A DNA stretch of 64,000 bases from Sporodiniella umbellata. Its lineage: Eukaryota > Mucoromycota > Mucoromycetes > Mucorales > Rhizopodaceae. The stretch is taken from positions 60,481-124,480 of the forward strand of contig JAIXMR010000081.1 in assembly GCA_025677835.1 (NCBI GenBank), given 5' to 3'. Under the pieces are notes generated by a model. The model saw only the letters and a list, made by a program, of their open reading frames with translations. It was not told where the DNA came from and did no database searches. Shown in pieces: positions 35,076 through 45,660 of this stretch; position 1 is the stretch's first letter; each line of letters begins with the position of its first letter. The position numbers and the translations under genes were made by a program.

Positions 35076-35575
35076 ATATACTCATAAAGACCCTTAGCGT
35101 AACGCTCAGCTTGAACAAATTCATTCCCTTCTCTATCCTGCCTTGGATCATCGACAGGACCTTTCTTTTCTAGACTTCAAAGCCTGGTTTCAAACCAGCC
35201 ATCAAAGTAACAAGCATACTCTCTCTCTCTCTCTCTTTTCTAGGTTTGACTTGTTTTCATATAGATTGGAAACTCGAGAACGTTCTCAAAGAACGGTTCA
35301 ACGCCAATGGCATGGTCATCGCTTGTTTTGTTACCGCTTTTCTCATGTCAGAAAGTATACAGACGGATCAGCTGGAGCGCTGGGTAACACACACACATAT
35401 CTTCTCCTGTCTCACTTTTTGTTAGCTGCGAGGGATTTTCACATTCAAAGGGCCAACGGTCGATTGGGGTGTTCTCTATCTATTTTTGGATTGTTTGCAT
35501 GTTATCAGTCAAAAGGAACCCAAGGCAAAAGACCTGCTGCATCTGGTTTCTACCCGGTGCACTTTCCCACCCTAG
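33854..35575 (+). CDS. Unrecognised 444-aa mostly helical protein
   Basis: Eight exons (33854-33979, 34042-34116, 34174-34265, 34323-34607, 34653-35031, 35098-35206, 35265-35383, 35426-35575) keep frame throughout and give 444 aa. Intron 3 uses a GC donor (GAAAA/GCAAGT) with acceptor GGGCTTAG; no GT donor restores the frame. The protein is rich in Leu, Trp, His and Cys and reads as consecutive amphipathic helices (for example LQPELMEGLIQRALAVTDFC; LPDLYELYLLQSITDGWGER; LENVLKERFNANGMVIACFV), with no signal peptide or clear membrane segment. I do not recognise the family. A helical-repeat scaffold or a diverged DNA-repair subunit (for example FANCE-like) is conceivable but not supported. Its stop is 6 nt from that of the convergent ANCHR-like gene. 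Confidence 0.75.
34266..34322 (+). other. GC-AG intron in the unrecognised gene
   Basis: Donor GCAAGT at 34266, acceptor ends at 34322 (57 nt), with an unusual G-rich stretch just after the donor. Phase 2 on both sides is only restored with the GC donor. Confidence 0.7.
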
Positions 35576-35581
35576 TTCGGT

Positions 35582-36178
35582 TCAGCCCCCGAGCTTTTTT
35601 ATTGTTACATTCAACCTTTTTTGGTACTTTCTGCTCTGATGGCGACTCGCCGCGTTATCTGCAAACTCACTACGATGGGTCTGGAAAAAACATTCTTTAC
35701 AGAATCGATTTTCATCTTCACACCCATCGCATTCCACCGTTGCATCCTCGTTACAAACACCTGCTCAACCACAATCAGTCGACCTCTCTTTTTATCCTGT
35801 GTACTACCTACAACACCAATCGTCCGTCTCATCATACATCTCCTCCGCCGAAATCATCTCAGGCACTGACCCGCCTGGCCTCTCGCTGCCAGTCTCTCCC
35901 TCTGGCACCACAAACGATCGCACCGCCGCCAGCCGTGCTTCTAACCTTCTTTCTTCTGCTTCCCTGGTCTTTGCACATAACTCTTCCAGTCGACTTTCTT
36001 CTTGCACTCGTGCCAGTAACAATTCGCTTTCTCCCACTAAACTTTCTTCCAACTCTTCTCCTTTCAACATCGCATACAGATATTCATCCACAGCATCATC
36101 CTCATCACTCTCATAAAACAATCTTTCAAGCTCCTCATTCAACTCTTCTTCTTTCACATGCGACGGTAGTCGATACAT
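35582..36178 (-). CDS. B-box zinc-finger protein like abscission checkpoint regulator ANCHR (ZFYVE19)
   Basis: Two exons (36178-35812, 35760-35582) give 181 aa. The N-terminal two thirds are acidic and helical (ELNEELERLFYESDEDDAVD resembles an ESCRT-binding MIM1-type helix). After the intron, DDWCCVCNEDATVECDGC then RFCKECFFQTHRSEF with two further His form the B-box zinc finger that ends animal ANCHR, starting with the same W-C-C-x-C-N-E-D-A run. Human ANCHR (ZFYVE19) delays abscission by holding VPS4; it also has an N-terminal FYVE domain, absent here. The donor T/GTAGGT at 35811 is the only one restoring W-C-C-V-C. The role in fungal septation is inference. It shares an 87-nt start-to-start region with the CCDC43 homologue. 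Confidence 0.8.
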
Positions 36179-36265
36179 TTTAAAATAAAATAAATAAGAA
36201 AACTAAATAAAAGTCACATCTTCTCTCTCTCTCTCCCCCCCCCTTTTTTTTTTTTTTTGTAAGCC

Positions 36266-37078
36266 ATGAGCCTTTTAGAGAAAGTCAGTGAACAATTGGC
36301 TACTCTGGAATTAAAAGGTAAACAACTTTCCAAGTGGGTCGTTTCACTCAAAGTGTTTGTACAGATGAAGATATTGCCGATTATCTGACAGGGATTGTCA
36401 CGGATGAATCGATGGCAAAGGAAGAAAAACATGCGGTGATGACCGAGTTTCTTGCAGAAGCGACGGTAAGCAACGGTGGGTTGTTTCTATGTATGTTGAC
36501 TCCAACATTCTAGGAAAAAGAAACGGATGCAATGATCGATAGCATCTTGGCGTTTGGAGAGCAGATACAGAGACTGGAACAACAGAAGGGAGAAGAGAAA
36601 CGACTGGCGGTTTTGGAACAAGTCAAAGGTAGTTTTCATCCAATAGAGAGCCACGTCTGACGCATCCGTAGTACGTGAGCAGGCACGTAGAGAACAAGAC
36701 GCACTCGAAAAACAACGTGAACTCGAACACCGTAGCCAACCCAAGGTATTCACCAAAGAAGAAAAACTAGCACGTCAGAAACTGATGCAAGACTATGCCT
36801 ATGTGGCCGAAGAGGAGGAAACGATCCAGACCAAAAACGAAACCGACCTGAAGGATCGTCGTCGTGGCAAAGGCAACCCAAGCCCTGTCGATCCCTTGAT
36901 GGTCGCCAATCGCAATGCCGAAGCGATCAAGGAAGCGGAACAGAACAGACGCGAACAGATGAAACAAGCACACGAAAAAGAACGTGAGCGAAACAAACTC
37001 AACCTTGAAAAACAAAGAAGTGATCAAAAGGCAGACAAGGAAAAGAAAAAGACCCAAAAGGGAGAAAGAAGACGTTAA
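36266..37078 (+). CDS. CCDC43 homologue (coiled-coil protein)
   Basis: Four exons (36266-36317, 36365-36465, 36514-36628, 36672-37078) give 224 aa, close to the about 220 aa of animal CCDC43. The N-terminus has a PWI-like helical module (LLEKVSEQLATLELKDEDIA...YLTGIVTDE...MTEFLAEATEKE), and the C-terminal half is a long charged coiled coil (REQARREQDALEKQRELEHR to a basic KEKKKTQKGERRR end). Its role is not established even in animals. The first base-pairs of introns follow AAAG/GTAAAC-type donors as elsewhere. It is divergent from the ANCHR-like gene and convergent with RRP8, with 33 nt between stops. Confidence 0.8.
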
Positions 37079-37111
37079 TTATTATTGTTATTGTTATTAT
37101 TATTATTATTA

Positions 37112-38092
37112 TTATCGTTTTTTATATAAACAAGGTTTCAGTAGTTCCCGTGCTTTCGATTGAAGTTTTTTACTTGATTTCTTAACGCCCGCACCTTTCT
37201 TCAAGGCTCGAATCTGGGTCTTGCTCAGGCCGGCCAACATACCGTCGTCTTCTTCTTCTAAAGCCCTATCCTCGGCTTGCTTGGTGAAATACAACATCAC
37301 AAACATCGTGTTGTCTTCCTCTCGGTCCATAAAATCAAACCCCAACGTCTCCAACAGGCTAATGAAGCCATCCAAATCACTAAACCGGCTCACTACTTCT
37401 GCAATCTTCAATTCGCCCCTAGAAAGACCCGGTCAGTTGCATCGCTCTTTCTTTAGGGAGGAGGTGACTTGCCCTGGTTTCAACACGCGATGGGCTTCCT
37501 TTAAGAAATCGATATAGTTGGTTCCCATCAACGAGAGTGAAAACACGGCTACATCTACCGAGCCTGCCTCCAAAGGCAGTCGAGAGATATCGCATGCAGT
37601 CACCCACGCGTTCTTGGCCACCAGATCGAAACTAAGCACCCCATGCTCTGTCAACGTCTGGGCAATCATCGCATCGCCACACCCGAGATCGGCAATCACC
37701 GTCTTCTTTGGTAACCGTGCAAGCTGGTCAATCATAATATTCACTGGGTTCTCTGGCCATGATTCAACCTGATGACGGAACCCTTCATGGTACTACCTCT
37801 CCTTTTTAGACTCGCGCGCCCCCCCCCTTTCACTTTCACTTACCTCGTCAAATAACTCGGGCTTGTCTTGAAATAGCTCAAATGATTGCTTGCCTACCGT
37901 AGTATACAACATCTCGTTCAACCAACGGAACCTCGCTCCAGATAACTTTGCCTTCATCTTCTTTTGAAGTGCCGTCAATTCACCCTCCTCTACCTTGGCC
38001 ACTGAGGCTTTTTCTTTGGCGTTCCCTTTGGCTTTTTCTTTGACGTTTTCTTTGGCTTTTTCTTCGGATTTGGCCAAAAGCTATCCACTGTC

Positions 38093-38132
<40 letters not shown>

Positions 38133-38530
38133 TTTTTTTTTTTTTTTTTTACCTTTTGTAACTTTTGTTTCTTGCTCTTCTTGTCCTTTGCACTCTGGCT
38201 TTCTTGGGTCACAGCCTGAGCTACCTTCTTGGGTGGGTCGGTTTTGTTCTCGCTCTTGGCTTTCTGTTTCTTGTTTTGTTTGGCAGTCTTGTTTTGTTTC
38301 AAAGCGTTTCCTTCTTCTGTTTCCTTTTCTGGCACGCTCTTCTTTTTCCTCAGAGGCATAGTAGCTTCTTCTAACGAACGTTTTTTACCGGATGCCATTG
38401 AAGAAAGTTGGGCTTGAAGTTGATCCGCTTCTTGGGTTGTAGTCGATTCTGTTGACTTTTTTGGCTTTGCTTTTTCTTTGGCTACCTTCTTTGGTAAAGA
38501 CCAACCTGACGTTTCAAACAAAGGCTGCAT
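37112..38530 (-). CDS. RRP8: Ribosomal RNA-processing protein 8 (25S rRNA m1A methyltransferase)
   Basis: Four exons (38530-38153, 38080-37844, 37792-37473, 37418-37112) give 413 aa. The N-terminal 180 residues are lysine-rich and disordered, as in nucleolar proteins. The Rrp8 methyltransferase domain starts with KLSGARFRWLNEMLYTT, then YHEGFRHQVESWPENP, the SAM-binding IADLGCGDA, CDISRLPLEAGSVDVAVFSL and GELKIAEVVSRF. Rrp8 makes m1A in helix 25.1 of 25S rRNA and helps cleavage of pre-rRNA; animal relatives sit in the eNoSC silencing complex. The third intron uses a GC donor (CCAGG/GCAAGT): no nearby GT keeps LKPGGELKIAEV in frame. The tail adds SKTQIRALKKGAGVKKSSKK, basic as usual. Confidence 0.93.
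37419..37472 (-). other. GC-AG intron in RRP8
   Basis: 54-nt intron starting GCAAGT and ending TTTCTAG. The alternative GT two bases on (CAA/GTCACC) changes phase and runs into a stop soon after. Confidence 0.75.
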
Positions 38531-38955
38531 AGTATTTTACTTCCAAAAATAAACAGGAATATAAAAAAAAAAAAAAAAAAGTAAAGGTTGAGGCTTATCA
38601 TGCTAACACCAGAAAAAGAAAAAAAAAAAAAAAAAAAAAAAAAAAACAGCAGCGGAACCGAAAAAAAGTGTGTGTGCAACTCTTATCTTTTTACTAATTT
38701 TGTCTTTATAAAAAAAAAAAAAACGAGTGTCACATCGTCAAAGTGGAATGCAATGCAGGTGTGACATCCACATGGCTAGAAACAGGACATGTAGCTTCTA
38801 TGTATTCACCCGTTTGTTTGTATAGAAAGAAAAACAAACTCCGTTTGTTCCAGAAGACAAAAGATATCTTAATTTCATTAAAACAAAAAAAAAAGAGTAA
38901 CCTTATTCTTTATTAAAAGCTTTATTTTTTTTTTTTTTTTTTTTGAGAGAATAGA

Positions 38956-41101
38956 TCAAAGGGCAAGTTCTTCAAGAGGAATGTCATGCTTCTCTGTTGA
39001 GGGATCTTCACAACTTCTTAAGGCGCCACCTGTGGCCCTTGCCTTGACTTCGGCACTATCGTTAGAAATAGCCCCATAAGGCAAAACTAGGTTTAAAAAG
39101 ATCGACATCGTACCAGCCATGATGTAACTTGTGTTTGCAATAGTAGCAATGGCGGACAGGACACTTTGTAGAACCGTGTTCTCCAAGTGGGGTAAAATGT
39201 AACTAAACCAATTAGGAACCAAGGTTACGCCAAGCGCAATCGCCAAAGAGCTCATCACAATCACACGCTCCCTTCTCGTCCATCTCAAAAAGCCTAAAAT
39301 ACGCATCCCCGAGGCAGCAACCGCGCCAAACAAAAACACCGTCATACCCCCGATCAAAGGAGCTGGGATAGCCAAAAAGGTAGCTGCAACTTTACTAAAC
39401 ACCCCACAGGAAATCAACAGCAAGGCGCATACTACGGCTGCGCTACGATGAGCAAATCGCGTGATAGCAATGGCGCCGTTGCTTTGACTAAAGCTAACCA
39501 CACCTAAACTTGCTCCTAGACCCGAAAGAACACCTCCAAGCCCTCCTGCCAAAAGCCCTCCTTGACATCGTTGATCAAACTCTTCCCCTTCGATGGGTAA
39601 ACCAGAGAGGTCGCTGACTGCAGTCACATCACCCAACGTTTCCACTATCATATCCATCTGGGCAAACAAAAATGGAACAATGCCTGGCCCGTACACAGAA
39701 AACTTGAAATGCTTGGCCCATAAGAAACCAGTCACTGGAGCCGCCGTAATGCCAGAACCGTCAAACATTCCGACCGAGATAGCAATCAGACATCCCATCG
39801 AAACACTCAGCGCCACAGAAATGTTCTTCAAAAAGATGGAGCCTATCATCTCTATCACCACAATCGTAAAGAATACCGAAGCCCCCAACCCAAAATTCAC
39901 AGCCCCTCCCCAAGGTTGAGCGTTAGGTGCCTTCACATCAGGACATAACATGTACGGTCCACTTATCGGTCGACCCATACAACTGCCTGAACCCCCTGCC
40001 CAGGCTGTCATTCCAATACCCAACAGGTTGGCACCAATCACTGTCAATACAACACCTGTCACCATCTTGGGGAACAGCCGTCGAATCATCTTTGGAGGCA
40101 ATAGACTGATACCCATCGACACTAGCGCGCAAACCATCTAAACACGACATAAGAAGCTTGCTCTTCAAACAAAAACCTACCTGGGTTCCCAAGATAGCCC
40201 CAAACGCATCAGGACATGGCAAGTATTGGATTGTACCATCTTCTAAACTATTGATAGGGCAATCGCCATCTACCCAACCCAGAGTTTAATACACTCTATC
40301 AAACGTATTTTCACTTTACTTGTATACATATTACGAATAATGGTTTGAGAAGCAGCTACATTAGCAATTGAAACACCCGCTATTTGCAATAGACCAGTAC
40401 CTAGATAAAACCGAGTGCCAGGAATACGGAATCGACTCACTTGTATTAAACTTTTTTTTTAAAAAAAAAAGTCTATTAGAAATTTTGAAGAGCGAGCCAC
40501 CTTGTTTTTTTTTTTTTTTTTTTTTTTTTACCTCATAATACCAGAGACAATAAGAGAAGTGGATACCATAAACTGTCTACTATCAAAATCGAGGTTCAAC
40601 CCTGTGATTCCACTATCTGAAATCAAAATACTCGGGGTGATGATACCACCTACAACAGCCAAAAAGTCTAAACAGCTTTTTGTCAACCTTTTCGTGTTTC
40701 TTTGTTGATGCTTACACAAAATCCTCCTCTTTAAAAAAAAAAAAGAAAGAAATCAACTTACGTTGTATACCCATCAGAATAGAGGCTACCAGAGGAGCAT
40801 CGTCACCTGGACCATAAAAACGCGATGTGTTGTCTATCCGTGCCATGAGTGGGAATCGGGGCATACTAACGATAATCTGTTCAGACTGAACAAAGCCAAC
40901 CTTTATCGATCGTTTGATTTCTTACCATAATGTTGAATAATCGTAGTTACCCAACCATCCATCCACCGTGGTAAACTTGTGCTTTATCTTTTCCCATTGA
41001 CTAGAGGAGGGTACTATACCAGCATACTCTAAAACGTTTTCACATACATCTTCCCTCTGCAAAGCATCTATGTCTGTCTTTATTTCTGGTTTTGAAGACA
41101 T
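38956..41101 (-). CDS. NCS2-family purine (xanthine/uric acid) permease
   Basis: Six exons (41101-40926, 40865-40762, 40667-40532, 40435-40320, 40269-40181, 40137-38956) give exactly 600 aa. It starts MSSKPEIKTDID and shows NCS2 landmarks: YDYSTLCMPRFPLM, GIQHFLAVVGGIITPS, FYLGTGLLQIAGVSI, MYTNGDCPI, and the signature SQSNGAIAITRFAHR (QN.G....T[RK] motif) that lines the substrate site. About 12-14 hydrophobic segments are visible. Fungal relatives UapA and UapC import xanthine and uric acid with protons. The two acceptor choices (CGTTAG, GGGTAG) were set by these conserved segments. The C-terminal tail after transmembrane 14 (LRSCEDPSTEKHDIPLEELAL) holds acidic residues that could take part in endocytosis. 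Confidence 0.92.
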
Positions 41102-41188
41102 TCGATATTGAATGATGCCCTATTGAATAGAAGTAAAAAAAAAAAAAATAACACAGAAAGATAAAAGAAATCTGCTTTTATTTATCCT

Positions 41189-41222
<34 letters not shown>

Positions 41223-42333
41223 GATTTCATAAAGTCTTTGTTTTATTAGAGATATTCTTTTTTTTCTTAGTCAATGTTGCTATGGAGTGCATAGACTATT
41301 TAAAAGTGTAATGGTAAATAGTATCTAGTTTTTAAGAACTCTATTTCATACTGTAGGTACATATCTTTTTTTTGTGCTCATAACAGCTTTCTATTTAGTA
41401 TATTAAATACCTCATGAGTATATAAAGAGCAACCAACTGTTTACAACACTCAGTCAAAAACCTATGTTTAACTTGTTCTTTTTTTTTTTTTTTTTGAAGG
41501 AATTAAAAAGTTCCACTATTTTCACCGTTAAATGAATAGTTTTTCTCAATTATAACGGATACAAAGTGTCATGGGATGTTGTTTCAACTGCTAGATACAC
41601 AAAACATGTCTAATCATCAATGTCAGATAGTCATAATAATAAACAGAAAATGCGGCAAAAAAAAAAAAAAAAAAAAGATATTGCACACTAATAAAAGACC
41701 AAAACATATTATGAAATAAATATGTACAAATAAAGTTTTCAGGATTAACGGATTTCCCTTTTCCTAAAAGTTTTAGTCAGTATGAGTAACAGCAAAAAAA
41801 AAAAAAAAAAAAGGGAAAGAAAAAGTAACCGAATTGACGGTATAATGATCTGTATTACTTTTGCTCTCTCTATCCTCTCTAAACAATAAATTGCTTTTAT
41901 GTATGTCTTGTTTCCAATTTCGGTAGCTGTTGCTTGTCAAACCGTTATGGTAAAACAAAGACACAATAGATTCAGCGGATCACCCGTATGACTATGCACA
42001 ATTAAAATTGAGTAGATATTTGTTAGCCTTAATTTTTAGGTTTCAGCTCCTTATTTTTTTTTTGGTGGTTGTGTGTATAAATAAACGTTGTATGTCTTTT
42101 AAAGTAGACAGTAACAGACCATGTCCAAAAAAAGAGGCTGCTTACGGAAAACTTAAACCTTAAATAAAAAGTTTTACTTAATTTCAAACTGAACTATTGT
42201 ATGGCTTATGTGATCCTAACTTCATTATTACTCAAAGCAATTAAAAAAAAAGCTTTGCAACTTTAAACACAGAAAACATAATTTTCTATTTTCTCACATA
42301 AAAACTTTTTTTTTATTGATTGTCACAGTTAAT
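41102..42333. promoter_or_regulatory. Divergent intergenic region between permease and methyltransferase
   Basis: No supported gene. AT-rich with poly-T/A runs (41192-41221, 41480-41496, 41656-41677, 41792-41813). It separates two divergent starts, so promoters for both genes should be here, but I see no clear element. Confidence 0.4.
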
Positions 42334-43592
42334 ATGAGCCCAGAACAAGATACACTCAATGCTTGTAAAGACAAGTTTGCGGAAATTCTTTCAGAGCTCA
42401 ATGATAGCCAGCTTCATAATTTTAGAGATTTTGCCTTTACAGCCATGGGTAACCTTTTTTTTTTTGATTCATACTTTTTTTTTTTTTTGTTTTGGACAGA
42501 TCTAAAACTGATCTCATCCTTTAAAAGATAAATATCACGCCCAAATACATACTGACGAAATCGAAACGGAAGAATATACAGAAGGTTTCCAACCTGTGAG
42601 CGATCTAAAGATGATGCGCTTGGAAAGAATCATCAAAGATCTTCGAACACAAGTACCCATTTCAGCTGAAGCCCCAAACGAAAAGATTGTCATTCCTAAT
42701 ACACAAGAGGTAGGACCCTTTTGAATCAATGCTCAAAGAATTTACTAAGAAAAATTCTTATCGACAACCAAAAGTTTAAAGGCTATAGTCACGATAACAC
42801 AATACATGTGGATGGATTCTTGTTTGGCGAAGACGACGTCGATGATATGGTTGAAAGTGGAAAAATGTCACGAAACTACTGCTTGGATTGTAACTCCAAG
42901 AAAGTAATGCCTTTGAGTAAGTCTGATTAGATGTTTGTTGCTAAAGTGTTAACGCTCGAAAAAAGACTTTATTTCACACTCTGCTTCTGTATTACAGTTG
43001 CAATTTGTATTTCAAGTAGCATTAGCTGATTTAGTTAAAGACAAGGTGGTTGTAGACATTGGCTCTCGATTGGGTGCAGTGCTTTACACTGTAAGCAACA
43101 TTCTATAAAAAAATTTACAGTATGTACTCACTTTGCCCTAAACAGGGACACTTGTTCACAAAAGCTCGCAAATTAATTGGTGTCGAAATCAATGAGTGGT
43201 TCAGTAACTTGCAAAAACAGACTGTGAAAAAATATAAAATGGATGACAGAATACAGGTCATTTGTAAAGATATCCAAGAAATGCCTGAACTCTTAAACGA
43301 AAATGCGGATATTGTTATCATGAATAACGTATTCCAATTTTTTAACGAACCCGAAACCCAACAAAAAATATGGAAGTTTATCCGTACAGAAACTAAAAAG
43401 AAACCTGGAATGATACTGGTTACTCTTCCTTCCTTACAAGAACAATTAAAATCGGCTGGTTTGTCAGCAACAAACATGCTGAAAGGTTGGGTAAAGGAAC
43501 TTAAACTCACTCACGATGGAGGCTGGTTTCAAGAACTCAGTGATGAAGAACTGGACGATATTAAGGAAGTCCATTTATATAAAGTCTTGTAA
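42334..43592 (+). CDS. SAM-dependent methyltransferase of an uncharacterised eukaryotic family
   Basis: Five exons (42334-42448, 42528-42709, 42775-42916, 42966-43090, 43146-43592) give 336 aa. After a helical N-terminus come VDGFLFGEDDVDDMVESGKM and RNYCLDCNSKKVMPL (a possible CxxC zinc knuckle), then FISHSASVLQLQFVFQ, the SAM-binding strand VVVDIGSRLGAVLY, the acidic loop LIGVEINEWFSNLQ, and the motif IVIMNNVFQFF. The end reads ELDDIKEVHLYKVL. The pattern matches an uncharacterised animal and fungal methyltransferase-like family I cannot name; substrate unknown. Acceptor choices at 42775 and 42966 are weak on pyrimidines. The latter is fixed by FISHSAS; the former is uncertain, and exon 3 could start earlier. 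Confidence 0.75.
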
Positions 43593-45458
43593 AGCTACAG
43601 TGTAATAAAAAGTTTTTTTTTTTTTTTTTTTTTTTTTTTTGTCTGTCGTTCTTTCATTTCCTATTGCTGTACCTCATTTAAAACTTGCGAAAAGAAGCAT
43701 ATACACGTGTATATGAGCGTTTCAGTAAAGGAAATCAAAAGCTAAACTGTATCCAGACAGAAAGAAAAAACTTTTTTTTTTCCCTTTAATAGATTGCAGT
43801 TCTTTGTCTGGATTGATCTTTTTCGGTATCTTTTTCTTTGTTAAGACAATATAAGCGCTTCAACGCCTGTGCCCTTTGATAAACCTTTAATCGGTAAAAC
43901 TGTATTGTTTTACCAACATTCAACTTTGAGCTTTACAAATACCAACATCGATACTTTTTGAAGCTAGTGGGTCAACACAACACGTTGTTTTGATTTCTAT
44001 AATAAAGCTGTGTGTTATAGCATTTGTTGGTTTACAATTTTATTGTTTTTGCAGCATTTTGGTCTACTAAAAAAACGTTGCTATCAAGTTTTGACAGAGA
44101 ACAATGAAACAAAAAAGATAGAACGAATGAACATAGGTTATTTGGACTATGATGAGTTCTCTATCGCTTATAGTATATCTGTACCATGAAGGAGAGAGAA
44201 AACTTACTACTATCAAATAGTCCTTGTGTTTGAAACTAAATACAACCAAGAATGAGAACAGTAAAAGCCTCTAAACGTTTTTAATTTATGCTTATTTTTG
44301 ACTGAGCATAGCCCTTTGTCCTCCTATTTCGACACCGCGTTCTGCTTGCTACACATCTTACTGAAGTTTGCGTTTGAGCCTGTCGGCTCATACCCTAGTA
44401 CTTGTAGGGTTATTTTGTCGTATTGTTGACACCCAAAATAAGGCCGAAATAGATAACAAAAACTTAGAATCAGACCTCTATAACAAGTTAACCTCCATTG
44501 TCAAGTATGCTTCATAGAACATGTGTATACCAGTAATGAGGTATGCGCATGATAGTCAACTAAAGAATATATAGTATCTTTTGTTTTGTTTTTTTCCCTA
44601 AACATCCTATGGCAGAAACAGAACAAGAGAGATAAAACAGCCAATCTAATATAATTCAATTGGTACTTTGTGCCATCAAGGCTATAAAGTAGGAAGTAAG
44701 CATATTTTATATGATCAAAATCAAGTTATAAACCAGAACTGAGTCATATACTCTCCACCTATTGTTACCTGTAAAAATACCAAAAAATCTCAAAGTCTGC
44801 ATATTTTACGGTCTTGTACTGCAAAAACAGTTTACATCTACTTTCCTGTTTTCTTTTTAGCGATAGACAAATAAAACTCTGAAACTTCCGGTGACCACAA
44901 TCTAAAAAAGACGCAAACCGAAATGGACATAAAGTGTTTACGGTAGCCTTTCGATAGCTACATTGATTCTATCTGTAGCTTCCGGCATGCCTTATGAAAG
45001 ACACATTGTCTTGTCGTACTGTATTCAGATCCTTGAAACCAATACTAAATTTGTCGTAAATAGTCTTTGTCTTTAATAAATAACGTATTCTTCACTACAT
45101 TAAGTCTAAAATATGCTTACTAGTGATCCGTATTAGATCTGTGTACTTATTTGTTTCAACAAAGTGACAGGCAATTAGTAGTGCTCATAGCGTCAGATAC
45201 AGTCCCCCTAATCACTGTTCAGCGAGGTCATCATAGGCTTTCGTTACACTTTATCAGCTTGCAAGTCTTTTTCTTTTCTTTTAGATGATATCCATATTGT
45301 AGCTGAACAAAGAAAAATCTCTGCTATGTTGTTGGTAACAGGAGCAAAACTCTTGCCAAACTGTATTTAAAATTAAAGTAACAACAAAAAAAATTTAAGG
45401 TGACTTTTTCAACTGCTTTTTTTTTTGTTCTCTGCATTTTTCTTCACTCATCAATCAA
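43593..45458. other. Gene-poor interval upstream of NIC96
   Basis: No gene could be built. A plus-strand open stretch at about 44056-44189 (HFGLLKKRCYQVLTEN, then GYLDYDEFSIAYS, TGA) follows an acceptor-like TTTTGCAG and may be transposon debris. A 23-nt T run lies at 43618-43640. The rest is AT-rich and unremarkable. Confidence 0.4.
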
Positions 45459-45628
45459 ATGAGCACCAAACTTAAACAACTATTAAAAAGAGCAGAGGTT
45501 TTCTCGCTGATACAAAGCGATGATGGTGTTCCCGTTGCAGGAAACGATTTCAAGCGATTAGCGAATCAAGTTGAAACCAGAAACAAAAGAATAAAGCATT
45601 CAAGGGAGCAGCATGCGAAAGGGTAAAC

Positions 45629-45660
<32 letters not shown>

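Noticed and set aside
35143..36183. Plus-strand 346-aa open frame
   Set aside because: It runs in the wrong frame through three exons and introns of the 444-aa gene and then antisense through the ANCHR-like gene. The shifts needed for the real models argue against it.
22500..40500. Horizontal transfer of the GC-rich block
   Set aside because: Its genes are standard eukaryotic/fungal ones with the same short introns, GC donors and homopolymer runs as the flanks.
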